Notes under the pieces: model-generated
What the model was told of the DNA's origin: nothing
The model's input: only the letters and a program-made list of their open reading frames with translations
The model's database searches: none
Origin: Rhodospirillales bacterium
GTDB taxonomy: Bacteria > Pseudomonadota > Alphaproteobacteria > Rhodospirillales > Defluviicoccaceae
Length of the DNA stretch: 64,000 nt
Direction: 5' to 3'
Assembly: GCA_016710335.1 (NCBI GenBank)
Contig: JADJXQ010000008.1
Coordinates: forward strand, 1-64,000
Part shown: positions 24,433 to 34,233 of the stretch, piece by piece
How the letters are laid out: each line of letters begins with the position of its first letter
How positions within the stretch are numbered: the first letter of the stretch is position 1
Translations under genes and position numbers: made by a program

Positions 24433-26013
24433 ATGGTCGCGCGGGTCCACACGTTCGCGTTCAGGGGATCGACGTGCTTGACGTGGACGTTCAGGTGCAG
24501 ATCGCCGGCGGGCTCCCGAACTTCTGCGTCGTCGGCCTGCCCGACAAGGCGGTGGCCGAGAGCAGGGAGCGGGTGCGTTCGGCACTCGCAGCCATGGGCT
24601 TGGCGCTGCCGCCGAAGCGCATCATCGTCAACCTCGCTCCCGCCGACGTGCAGAAGGAAGGCAGCCACTTCGACCTGCCGATCGCGCTCTGCTTGTTGGC
24701 GGCGATGGGCGTGCTGCCGAAGGACGAGATAGCCGGCTATGCGGCGGTCGGCGAACTGGCGCTGGACGGCGCGGTGAGCAGGGTGGTGGGCGGGCTGCCG
24801 GCGGCCGTCCACGCCAGCGCGCGCGGGCTGGGGCCTGATCTGCCCGGCCGCTCAGGGCGGCGAGGCGGCTTGGGCGGCCGGCATCGAGATCCTGGCGCCG
24901 GCGTCGATGCTTGCCCTCGTCAACCACTTCAAGGGCACCCAGATCCTCTCCCCGCCGCAGCCCAAGATCGCCGACGCCGCGGCGAGCTACCCCGACCTCG
25001 CGGATATCAAGGGGCAGGAAACCGCAAAGCGCGCCCTCGAGATCGCCGCCGCCGGCGGCCACAACCTGTTGATGAGCGGGCCGCCGGGTTCCGGCAAGTC
25101 GATGCTGGCGCAACGTCTGCCCGGCCTGCTGCCGCCGCTCGACCCGGGCGAGGCGCTCGAGGTCAGCATGATTCACAGCCTCGCCGGCGAACTCACCGGC
25201 GGCGGCCTTACCCGTCGCCGGCCGTTCCGCGATCCGCACCATTCGGCCTCGATGCCGGCGCTGGTCGGCGGCGGGATGCGGGCGCGGCCAGGCGAGGTGT
25301 CCCTTGCCCACCTCGGTGTGCTGTTCCTGGACGAACTGCCGGAGTTCCAGCGCGCCAGCCTGGAGGCGCTGCGCCAACCGCTGGAGACCGGCCGCGCCCT
25401 GGTGGCGCGCGCCAATTCCCACGTGAGTTATCCGGCCCGCACCCAACTGGTCGCCGCCATGAACCCGTGCCGCTGCGGGTTCCTCGGCGACGCCGAGCGC
25501 GCCTGCAACCGGGCCCCGCGCTGCGCCGCCGACTACCAGGCGCGCATCTCCGGGCCGCTCTTCGACCGCATCGACCTGCACGTCGACGTGCCGGCTGTAT
25601 CCGCAGCCGACCTGTCGCTGCCGCCGCCGGCGGAGCGCAGCGCTCACGTCGCCGCGCGGGTCGCCGCCGCCCGCGATGCCCAGCGCCGCCGCTACGCCAA
25701 CAGCAACGGCGGCGGTGGCGACGCGGAGGTCGGGCGGGAACTTCCGATCCGCACCAACGCGGAAGCCGACGGCAAGCTGCTGGAGACCGTCGCCGCGCCC
25801 GACGCCGCCGGCCGGGCGCTGTTAGCGCAGGCGGTCGACCGCATGCACCTCACCGCCCGCGGCTACCACCGGGTGCTGCGCGTCGCCCGCACCCTCGCCG
25901 ATCTCGAGGGCGTCGATGACGTCAAGCGCATCCACATCGCCGAAGCCCTCTCCTACCGCCGCACCGTGCCGGGGCGGGGGGCGCTGGCGAAGGCCACGGA
26001 CGCGAGGGTTTGA
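24433..26013 (+). pseudogene. comM: Mg-chelatase-like AAA ATPase ComM/YifB, two frameshifts
   Basis: ComM is a hexameric helicase that drives branch migration during natural transformation. All parts are here: N-terminal Lon-like domain (MVARVHTFAF; VQIAGGLPNFCVVGLPDKAV), AAA domain with Walker A GPPGSGKSMLAQRLPGLLPP, Walker B VLFLDELPEF, the Cys cluster NPCRCGFLGDAERACNRAPRC and C-terminal YHRVLRVARTLADLEG. The frame is broken twice. A base is missing between 24462 and 24463 (FQGID expected, FRGST read), and an extra base lies near 24834 (GLG, then LICPAAQGG in the next frame). The two shifts cancel, so start and end are in the same frame, but the start frame stops at 24732. Either decay or sequencing error. 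Confidence 0.88.
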
Positions 26014-26064
26014 TGGGCGCCCTGCTCATGCTCCACCTCGCCAAGAGCTTGTGCCGCTCTGACT

Positions 26065-27015
26065 TCACGACCGGGGTTCAGGAGGCAAAACCACGACGTT
26101 GAGGTCGTAGGTGCGCCAGTCGGCGGCGTGGGCCGCGTTACAGGCGTCCCGCAGGCGCTCGACCCACGGCTCAGGCTCCTTCGGGCGGATGTAGATGGTG
26201 CCGCTGACGGGATGGCCCTCGTCGCGGAGCGCCACTTCCGCCTCGGCGACCCAGTCGAGCGCCAGCACCGCGGCGCGGACCTCTTCCGTGACAGGGTCCT
26301 CGTCGCGGTCCTTGAACGTCATCGGGATCTCGTCCGCCAGATCGCGGAGAGCGGCCAGCACGTGCCGTCGGCCATCGTTGAGGACGTCGACGGCGATGAT
26401 GAGCGCCGCGACCGCGTCCGCCCACCAGAGGCCGAAGCCGACGCCGGCGACACCGGCAAGGGCCGCGAGCCCGGTCTTCCAGTCGGCGCGCTGCATGGCG
26501 GCGTCGGCGATCAGCACCTTGTCGTGGAGTTCTTCCGCCACCGGCGTTTTCATGGCGCCGAGGACCATCGGCGGGATGACGCTGTAGAGGAGCGCCGCCA
26601 TCATCACCCAGCCCATCCACACGTCGTTGCCAAACACCGAAACCAGGCCGATCGAAGGATGGTCGTCGCTCAGCAACTCCTTGCCGCTGGAATAGATCAT
26701 GTAGCCGGCGAAGATCAGGATCGTCGTTGCCGACACAAGATAGGCGAGCGGGATGGCGTTGTAGTAGCCGAACGGGAACCGGTGGTCCGGCGGCCGCTCC
26801 TCGAACCGGCGGGCGATGAGGTATGTCGTCGCCGGCACCAGGCTCAGCACGTCCTCGATCCACGCCGAGCGCATGGCCTGGGACGACCCCTGCGCCAGCC
26901 ACATCACCACCACCACGGTCGACATGAAGAAGAGCGTCGCCCATTCTAGCCGGTCGGCCCGGTGCAAGAGCTGCGCCTTGTCCGGCGGCCACGGGAATGG
27001 TGGCCGAACCTTCAT
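26065..27015 (-). CDS. Cation diffusion facilitator (CDF) family transporter
   Basis: A 316-residue membrane protein with about six helices and a C-terminal cytoplasmic domain. CDF features include the HRADRLEWATLFF start, SAWIEDVLSLVPATTYLIAR in helix 2 and HRFPFGYYNAIPLAYL after it, and HDKVLIADAAMQRADWKTG with WADAVAALIIAVDVLNDG in helix 5. The usual HxxxD of helix 5 is D-x3-D-like here, so metal choice (Zn, Fe, Mn) is uncertain. Its ATG overlaps the upstream stop by four bases (ATGA, 27012-27015), so it is translationally coupled to the lipoprotein gene. Confidence 0.85.
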   Translation of the reverse strand: MKVRPPFPWPPDKAQLLHRADRLEWATLFFMSTVVVVMWLAQGSSQAMRSAWIEDVLSLVPATTYLIARRFEERPPDHRFPFGYYNAIPLAYLVSATTILIFAGYMIYSSGKELLSDDHPSIGLVSVFGNDVWMGWVMMAALLYSVIPPMVLGAMKTPVAEELHDKVLIADAAMQRADWKTGLAALAGVAGVGFGLWWADAVAALIIAVDVLNDGRRHVLAALRDLADEIPMTFKDRDEDPVTEEVRAAVLALDWVAEAEVALRDEGHPVSGTIYIRPKEPEPWVERLRDACNAAHAADWRTYDLNVVVLPPEPRS

Positions 27016-27782
27016 CCCGGCCACGATCTCAGGGCCTCCCGCACCCGTGCGGCGGATCGCCTTAGAAAAGCGTCCACTCCGATGAGCCAGGCATTCTCCC
27101 CGGGCGCCACCGCCCACACATGCTCGACGTTTTGCATCTCGTAGACCGCTTGCTCCCCTGGCTGCAGCTTCCAGTTCGGCTTCACGCTCAGCCCCGTCTC
27201 AACTCCCGCGGTTCCCTCAAGGACCGGTACACCTCCGTGATCCTCGACGCGCATCGCCTCCGTGGTGCCCGGCGAGACGAGGATGGTGCGTCCATCAATG
27301 TTCCGGAGTGACGGACCCGCCGTGGCCGCGACGACAAGAACCTCATGGAAGTACGGGCGCGTGAGGGCGACCTGGTCCTTCCACAAGCTGTCGGTGGATA
27401 GACCCCCGATGACCAGATGAATGTGTCGCGCCTCGAGCGCCGTCAGCAAGTCGTGATCGCTGCCTCGGATCCACTCGACCGTTGCGTTTAGCGTCCCGGC
27501 TAGATCCTGCACCAGATCGACTTCCACGCCTTGCGGGGCTGCGTCTTCGACCTGAACCCAGGGAGGATTGTCGATCAGCCCGACAAGCAGGATGCCGCCC
27601 TGGACCTTCCGCGACGTGTCATCGGGATCGCGCGGAAAGTCGTCGCAACCGCCGACCACCGCTGTGGCGAGCAGCATCCACAGCGCCAGACATCTGAGAC
27701 TGCGCCGTCTGCGTCTCGTTTCCTGGAACAAGCGACCCTTTCGCGGTGCCAGCAACCTCAGCGTCAAGCCCGGTTCCTCCAA
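27012..27782 (-). CDS. Substrate-binding-protein-like lipoprotein (SBP family 3 type)
   Basis: About 256 residues. An Arg-rich N-region and hydrophobic stretch end in a lipobox (ATAVVGGC, cysteine near residue 46), so it is probably lipid-anchored in the periplasm. The mature part resembles family 3 solute-binding proteins: GGILLVGLIDNPPWVQVED, GVEVDLVQDLAGTLNATVEW, LTALEARHIHLVIGGLSTD, and TRPYFHEVLVV. The start codon is uncertain: the longest frame opens with TTG at 27782, and another TTG lies 17 codons later. It is coupled to a CDF exporter rather than to ABC genes, which suggests sensing or binding linked to metal export. Confidence 0.75.
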   Translation of the reverse strand: MEEPGLTLRLLAPRKGRLFQETRRRRRSLRCLALWMLLATAVVGGCDDFPRDPDDTSRKVQGGILLVGLIDNPPWVQVEDAAPQGVEVDLVQDLAGTLNATVEWIRGSDHDLLTALEARHIHLVIGGLSTDSLWKDQVALTRPYFHEVLVVAATAGPSLRNIDGRTILVSPGTTEAMRVEDHGGVPVLEGTAGVETGLSVKPNWKLQPGEQAVYEMQNVEHVWAVAPGENAWLIGVDAFLRRSAARVREALRSWPG

Positions 27783-27881
27783 AGCATGGCATCATCCTCT
27801 TCTATACGCGGGGAACGCCGGCCCGCTGCCATTGTTCCGGCGGCGCTTCCGGCAGTGGCGACGAAAGCCCGCTTGGCTTCC

Positions 27882-29678
<1,797 letters not shown>

Positions 29679-29830
29679 GGTCTCCCTTCGACCGGCGCCG
29701 ACCGGGGGCGCCGCGCCGCATTGAATGCGCCAGCCGGGTCTGCTAACCGGTACCCGTTGCTCCGACATCATTCAGAGGCCGGCCGCGCTTTGCAACAGCG
29801 CCTTTCCGAAACCGCCAGGAACCCGTCTCG

Positions 29831-30517
29831 ATGGTCGATCTCCCGGTTGTTGCGTCTCCGGCGGCGCCGCTGAGCGCTGCGGAGCGGTGGCGGGCGCGCC
29901 TCGACAGCTTTTTCGTCGACCACGGCGTGTTCCGCCATGTCTACTGCAATCGCCACCGCGTCGGCGAGAGGCTGTGGCGCTCGGCGCAGCCGTATCCCGC
30001 CCAGCTGCAGCGGGAGAAGGCTTGGGGGACGCGCACGATCGTCAACCTCCGCGGCCGGCGCGACACCTGCGGCAGCTACGTGCTCGAACGCCGCGCCTGC
30101 GAGGAGCTTGGCTTGGCGCTGGTCGACTTCCCGATCCGTTCGCGAAGCGCCCTCGACAAGCCGACCCTGCACGCAGCGGCCGACATGTTCCGCAGCATCG
30201 AGTACCCGGCGCTGATCCATTGCAAGTCCGGCGCCGACCGTGCCGGCCTGATGGCGACGCTCTACCTGTTCCTGGCCGAGGGCGAACCGCTTCGCCACGC
30301 CATGCGGCACTTGTCTCTGCGCTACGGCCACATCAAGGCGGCGAAGACCGGCGTCATCGACCACTTCTTCGAGCAGTTCCTGAAAGACACCGGCGGCACC
30401 CGGGCGGAATTCTATCCGTGGGTGGACGAGGTCTACGACCCGGTGGCGTTGACCGCCGAGCATCGCTCCAGCCTGCTCGCCAATTTCCTCGTCAACCGCA
30501 TCCTGCGCCGCGAGTAG
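29831..30517 (+). CDS. Tyrosine/dual-specificity phosphatase-like protein
   Basis: A 228-residue protein with the Cys-phosphatase P-loop HCKSGADRAG (C131, R137; HCx5R), preceded by RLWRSAQPYPAQLQR and RTIVNLRGRRDT, which match the DSP/YopH-like bacterial group. A candidate general acid lies in the DFPIRSRSAL segment (D99). The substrate could be phosphotyrosine, a phosphoinositide or a phosphorylated sugar. The neighbouring MsbA-like exporter raises an envelope-lipid link, but only by position. Confidence 0.82.
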   Translation: MVDLPVVASPAAPLSAAERWRARLDSFFVDHGVFRHVYCNRHRVGERLWRSAQPYPAQLQREKAWGTRTIVNLRGRRDTCGSYVLERRACEELGLALVDFPIRSRSALDKPTLHAAADMFRSIEYPALIHCKSGADRAGLMATLYLFLAEGEPLRHAMRHLSLRYGHIKAAKTGVIDHFFEQFLKDTGGTRAEFYPWVDEVYDPVALTAEHRSSLLANFLVNRILRRE

Positions 30518-30667
30518 GCTCAAGGTCTTCACCCAGGTCGACGCCGGACCAGGGCCAGCGCCGATTCCAAGTTCCCGCGTAAGATGTATTTTTCTCCATT
30601 ACACATTTAAAAGTTGCGTAGAATACACGTGAGGCGCATAGTGGTTGTGTCGTCAAGGGAGAACCCG

Positions 30668-31024
30668 ATGATGCTTACCGCCGCCGCTTTCCAGCCTGAC
30701 ACCGTCAGCCCGCACGATCACGACGCCCGCGCCCTTCTGGGTGCGCCATTCCTCGAAGAGCATTGGGACATCGCGTTTCGTTTGCCGGACCTGATCCGCG
30801 GCGCCGCAAGGTCACGGCGCCTGGCCGAGCAGCATAAGTTCGCCGCGTGGCAGGCAATGCGCGACGCCCGCGAGGCGAGGAAGATCGGCGACCGGCTCAG
30901 CCATCGGGATCATCTCGACGACGCCAGCACGGCCATTCGCAGGGCCACCGAATGCGACGGCTACGCCCGCCGCTGCGAGCGCGAAGCCAACGCCATCGCC
31001 GTATCCTCCGGATTCCTGCGTTAA
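30668..31024 (+). CDS. Small helical hypothetical protein (118 aa)
   Basis: Starts MMLTAAAFQPDTVSPHDH with AAGGGAG 6 bases upstream. The body is His/Arg/Asp-rich and helical (DLIRGAARSRRLAEQHKFAA, then REARKIGDRLSHRDHLDDAS). No known motif is recognised. An AT-rich stretch upstream (30585-30625), including TAGAAT at 30619, probably carries its promoter. The last codon and stop overlap the convergent parE stop. It is plausible because of its ribosome site and balanced composition; function unknown. Confidence 0.6.
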   Translation: MMLTAAAFQPDTVSPHDHDARALLGAPFLEEHWDIAFRLPDLIRGAARSRRLAEQHKFAAWQAMRDAREARKIGDRLSHRDHLDDASTAIRRATECDGYARRCEREANAIAVSSGFLR

Positions 31025-31356
31025 GAACTTTTGCGATCGTGGTCGGTCCGGCTACGGCGCACCTGTTTCCGGATCGTCTCCGGGCGCATGGCGCCGTGCT
31101 TGACGTTGAGGACGGTGACGCCGCTTTGCTCGGGACGATAGAAAATCAGGTAGCTTCCTTCAAACGGAACCCGCCGCACCTCCCATCCCAGTTCGGGATA
31201 GGAGCGTCCCGCTAGCGGAGTAAATGCCAAACTTTCACATCGCTCACGAAGACGCGAAACGAACTGCCGCGCCGCTTCCGGATCATCAAGGGCGATGTAG
31301 TCGCTGATTTGTTCGATGTCGCGGTCCGCGGCCGCTGTCAACCGACAGCGGGGCAT
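31021..31356 (-). CDS. parE: ParE/RelE-family toxin
   Basis: Type II toxin of 111 residues. Family pattern: RLTAAADRDIEQISDYIALD, then RQFVSRLRERCESLAFTPLA, GRSYPELGWEVRRVPFEGSY and LIFYRPEQSGVTVLNVKHGA. ParE members inhibit gyrase; RelE members cleave mRNA. The conserved LIFYR / V-x-I-LNVKHG core fits ParE better. Its ATG abuts the antitoxin stop (TGAATG). The C-terminal tail after RPETIRKQ is longer and more basic than usual. Confidence 0.88.
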   Translation of the reverse strand: MPRCRLTAAADRDIEQISDYIALDDPEAARQFVSRLRERCESLAFTPLAGRSYPELGWEVRRVPFEGSYLIFYRPEQSGVTVLNVKHGAMRPETIRKQVRRSRTDHDRKSS

Positions 31357-31644
31357 TCAGACATTCGGCCAGTTCCGGTATCGCCGTTCAAGCCTAGCGA
31401 ACGCCTCGGCACCGTCGATGGTCTCCCCGCGATCCGCCTGCTCCAGACTTTCCTGGATCTTGGCGCGAAGCTCCTCCGCCGTCAATTCGCCGAAACCGCC
31501 ATCCTCTCTCAGATCCGGCACATCCAATTCGTAAACCAGCATGTCCACGGCGACCTGAACCGCTTCCTCGACGGACGCGAACCGGCCTTCGGCAACGGCT
31601 TCGTTAAGCCAAGTCTCCTGGTTCGGCTTCAGCGCGATGTTCAT
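31357..31644 (-). CDS. parD: ParD-family antitoxin
   Basis: A 95-residue antitoxin with an N-terminal ribbon-helix-helix domain (MNIALKPNQETWLNEAVAEG, FASVEEAVQVAVDML) that should bind its own promoter, and a C-terminal toxin-binding tail (ELRAKIQESLEQADRGETID). It is directly followed by parE without spacer. A candidate promoter ends only 7 bases before the ATG, implying a leaderless or nearly leaderless mRNA. Confidence 0.88.
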   Translation of the reverse strand: MNIALKPNQETWLNEAVAEGRFASVEEAVQVAVDMLVYELDVPDLREDGGFGELTAEELRAKIQESLEQADRGETIDGAEAFARLERRYRNWPNV

Positions 31645-31651
31645 GGCTTTC

Positions 31652-31679
31652 AGTATACGCCGCGGGTAGTTGGGTTCAA
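31652..31679 (-). promoter_or_regulatory. Candidate parDE promoter
   Basis: On the minus strand TTGAAC (31679-31674) and TATACT (31657-31652) are 16 bases apart. TATACT matches the -10 consensus in five of six positions. The -35 overlaps the last codon of the upstream sufE gene. Initiation would fall at the parD ATG itself. Confidence 0.45.
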
Positions 31680-32098
31680 GCAGAAGACAGCGGAGCTTTG
31701 GCCAGCCGCTGGAAGTGCTTCAGCATCGCCATCATGCCGACTTGGCGCTGGGCGGTGAGGGCGCCGAGGCGGAAGCGCCGGACGTGATCGAGGGTGAGCG
31801 CTGCCAGTTCGGCGCGGGTCAAGCCGCTGAACGATTCCGTCATGACGGCGACCAGGCCGTTGACGATGAGGGAGTCGCTGTGGCCGTGGAAGGTATGGCG
31901 GCCGTCTTGCCGTTGATGGACGATCCACACCTTCGACATGCAGCCGTGCATCTGGTTGGCGTCCGTCTTCCAGGCGTCGGGAAACGCTTGCGCGTGGTGC
32001 CGGCGGCCGAGATTGATGATCGCGTCGAGGCGTTCCGCCTCGCCGTCGATGGCATCGAGACTTTCCACGTACGCCTGATAGGCTGCGAGCAGGGTCAT
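31676..32098 (-). CDS. sufE: SufE-like sulfur-acceptor protein
   Basis: A 140-residue partner of cysteine desulfurase that accepts the persulfide sulfur on a conserved cysteine, here C53 in DANQMHGCMSKVWI. Other family segments are DAIINLGRRHHAQAFPDAWK and HSDSLIVNGLVAVM, then FRLGALTAQRQVGM. The ATG at 32098 follows the sufS stop with one base between; an upstream in-frame ATG would add 25 residues inside sufS. It forms a two-gene unit with sufS. Confidence 0.95.
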   Translation of the reverse strand: MTLLAAYQAYVESLDAIDGEAERLDAIINLGRRHHAQAFPDAWKTDANQMHGCMSKVWIVHQRQDGRHTFHGHSDSLIVNGLVAVMTESFSGLTRAELAALTLDHVRRFRLGALTAQRQVGMMAMLKHFQRLAKAPLSSA

Positions 32099-32099
32099 G

Positions 32100-33356
32100 T
32101 CAGGCAAGCGCGTCCATCGCTGCGCGCACTCCCGCCGCCAGAGCATCCGCTTCGGCGCGCGTGTTGTAGACACCGAAAGAGGCGCGGACGACGCCGGTAA
32201 TGCCGAGACGCGCCATCAGCGGCTCCGCGCAATGGTGGCCGGCGCGCACGGCGATGCCGCGACGGTCGAGAAGCGTCGCCAGATCGAATGGATGAACGTC
32301 GCCGACGGCGAACGACAGGATCGGCGACTTCTCCGGCGTCGTCCCGAAAACCCGCACGCCTTCGATGTTCACCAGCTTCTCGGTCGCATACGCCAGCAAA
32401 TCGCGCTCATGCGCAGCGATGCGGTCGAGGCCGAGGCTGGTCAGATAGCGGATCGCCGCAGCCAGCCCTACGGCCTGGACGAACGGCGGCGTTCCCGCCT
32501 CGAAACGGTGCGGCGGCGCCTTGAAGATGGTCGCGTCGAAGGACACCCGCTCGATCATCTCGCCGCCGCCCTGATACGGCGGCATCGCCTCGAGCGCCTC
32601 CCGCTTGCCGTAGAGCACGCCGATCCCGGTCGGGCCGTAGAGCTTGTGCCCGGTGAACACGTAGAAGTCAGCTTCCAGGTCCTGCACGTCGACGCGGCGG
32701 TGGACGATGGCTTGCGAGCCATCGACCAGCACGCGTGCGCCGGCGGCGTGGGCGAGACCGATGACGTGGCGGATGGGGGTCACGGCGCCAAGGACGTTGG
32801 AGCAGTGGGTGATGGCGACCAGGCGTGTCCGCTCGCCGAGCAGATCCGCAAATGCGTCGAGCCGGAGAGCGCCATCGTCGTCGATCGGTGCGATGCGCAG
32901 GACGATCCCGCGCTCGTGCCGCAGCATCTGCCAGGGGACGATGTTGGCGTGATGCTCCATCTCCGAAAGCACGATCTCGTCGCCGGGGGCAAGCGCTGCG
33001 CGGCCATAGCTGGAAGCGACCAGGTTGATCGCCTCGGTGGCGTTGCGGGTGAACACGATCTGGTCGGCGCTCTCGGCATTGATGAAGCGGGCGACGTCGT
33101 CACGCGCCGCCTCGTACGCATCGGTCGCAAGAGCACCCAGGCAATGGACTGCCCGGTGAACGTTGGCGTAACCCCGCTCGTACACAGCCTGCATGGCCTC
33201 GATCACCGCGCGCGGCTTTTGGGCGCTGGCGGCGGTATCCAGGTACACCAACGGCTGCCCATGAACCGTCTCAGCAAGGATCGGGAAGTCGCGGCGCACC
33301 TGAGCTACGTCAAGCGGCGCCTCGGCGGCGGAGTGGTGTGAGGCGTGGTCAACCAT
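32100..33356 (-). CDS. sufS: Cysteine desulfurase SufS
   Basis: PLP enzyme of 418 residues that removes sulfur from L-cysteine for iron-sulfur cluster assembly. Key residues are K238 (TGHKLYGPTG, Schiff base), the His-Ala pair in SEMEHHANIVPW, and active-site C376 in RAGHHCAEPLMARLG, in the short class II loop that needs SufE. The ATG at 33356 is preferred; a TTG eight codons upstream is possible. No sufB, sufC or sufD is in the window, so this is a detached sufS-sufE unit. A perfect 22-bp palindrome lies ~135 bases upstream of the start. Confidence 0.95.
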   Translation of the reverse strand: MVDHASHHSAAEAPLDVAQVRRDFPILAETVHGQPLVYLDTAASAQKPRAVIEAMQAVYERGYANVHRAVHCLGALATDAYEAARDDVARFINAESADQIVFTRNATEAINLVASSYGRAALAPGDEIVLSEMEHHANIVPWQMLRHERGIVLRIAPIDDDGALRLDAFADLLGERTRLVAITHCSNVLGAVTPIRHVIGLAHAAGARVLVDGSQAIVHRRVDVQDLEADFYVFTGHKLYGPTGIGVLYGKREALEAMPPYQGGGEMIERVSFDATIFKAPPHRFEAGTPPFVQAVGLAAAIRYLTSLGLDRIAAHERDLLAYATEKLVNIEGVRVFGTTPEKSPILSFAVGDVHPFDLATLLDRRGIAVRAGHHCAEPLMARLGITGVVRASFGVYNTRAEADALAAGVRAAMDALA

Positions 33357-33489
33357 CCGCCGAGTCAACGCTTCAAGCAACGGCTTTGCAAGTGGAGCCT
33401 AGGTCGACCGCATCTGGCGCCCTTCCTCTCCCATCGCAGAACCATGCGGCGCCCGATGGCCGGGATGGCGCAACCTGCAGGTAAAGAGG

Positions 33490-33511
33490 ATGACGTGCAT
33501 CTGCACGTCAT
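33490..33511. promoter_or_regulatory. Perfect palindrome, possible operator
   Basis: ATGACGTGCA (33490-33499), two bases, then TGCACGTCAT (33502-33511): 10-bp arms, no mismatch. Spacing and length suit a dimeric regulator site. It lies 134-155 bases upstream of the sufS start. No T-run follows, so a terminator is unlikely. Confidence 0.45.
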
Positions 33512-33630
33512 GCGTTTCATGTCCTGGCCGAACCCGCACGGATTCGTGTAGATTCGCCATCGTTTTGCACGAGCGAATCAGGACCAAATACCTGAAAACC
33601 CTCGCTTTGTGTCATTCTCGGCAGCACAGA

Positions 33631-33660
33631 TGTATGCATTTGTATGGAAATGTATGCAAA
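33631..33660. repeat. Three phased decamer direct repeats (TGTATG-type)
   Basis: TGTATGCATT, TGTATGGAAA and TGTATGCAAA occupy consecutive 10-base blocks at 33631, 33641 and 33651. One helical turn per unit puts all three on the same face of the DNA, as in cooperative regulator or iteron-like sites. The surroundings are AT-rich. Confidence 0.6.
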
Positions 33661-33854
33661 ACCCGAGGCAACTCATTGATATTGCATGCTTCCTCTTTAG
33701 GTTTAAATTCCTGCTAGGCAACCCGCGCGTGACGCGACGGGCGGCGCGCCCCACTCGGGCCGATCAACAATAGACCATAGGGAACATGAACACAAGAAGA
33801 ACATACTGTCCGGCGGGATTGCGGTCAAGGACAAGATAGCCGCACCCCAGGCGA

Positions 33855-33882
33855 TTATATCTCAGCTCTTATATCTCAGCTC
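33855..33882. repeat. Tandem duplication of 14 bp
   Basis: TTATATCTCAGCTC occurs twice head to tail (33855-33868, 33869-33882) with no mismatch, followed by a further TCTC. It looks like a recent slippage duplication. Confidence 0.7.
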
Positions 33883-33986
33883 TCTCGCCCCAGTTCTGAA
33901 ATGCGATCGGCCTAACGTGCAGCCGTTCATGCTGCTTGTTGCTTTGACCAAGTCGGAGGCAACGTTGCTGCGCACCAGACCTTGGT

Positions 33987-34154
33987 TCATTCGCTCCGCG
34001 TCAGCACCATGATCTCGTCCGTCGACATCCCGACGGTGGCGGCGCCTTGCAACCGCGCGACGGCGTAGGAGCGATCAAACCAGAGCCGCAACTCCTCCAG
34101 TTCCCGTGGCGAGAGCGCCTTGATCTGCCGCTCGATACTTTGAATCCTGTCCAC
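33987..34154 (-). CDS. Small antitoxin-like ORF (55 aa), apparently chimeric
   Basis: GTG start with GAGGTAGGA immediately upstream; 55 residues to TGA at 33987. The N-terminal part (DRIQSIERQIKALSPRELEE followed by LRLWFDRSYAVARL) resembles the helix of short antitoxins of the 'LSPEEL-x-ELR-x-WF' type. The C-terminal part (GAATVGMSTDEIMVLTRSE) resembles the tail of AbrB-family (VapB-like) antitoxins, which often end MSTDEIMALTRG. I see no SpoVT/AbrB DNA-binding domain and no toxin gene beside it. It may be a fusion relic of two antitoxin genes or a short free-standing antitoxin. Both likenesses are from memory. Confidence 0.5.
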   Translation of the reverse strand: MDRIQSIERQIKALSPRELEELRLWFDRSYAVARLQGAATVGMSTDEIMVLTRSE

Positions 34155-34233
34155 ATCCTACCTCACGCCGCAGCCATCATGATATAGGTGCGACAGAACG
34201 AGTGAAAGCACACGCACGCGGGGAGACGAGACA

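Larger units (their letters stand above)
33357..33986. other. Non-coding region with several short repeats
   Basis: About 630 bases upstream of sufS and downstream (3') of a 55-codon minus-strand ORF. GC content is lower than average from 33590 to 33710 and 33780 to 33900. It contains a 22-bp palindrome (33490-33511), three phased decamers (33631-33660) and a tandem 14-mer (33855-33882). No convincing protein gene is seen in either strand. Confidence 0.5.
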
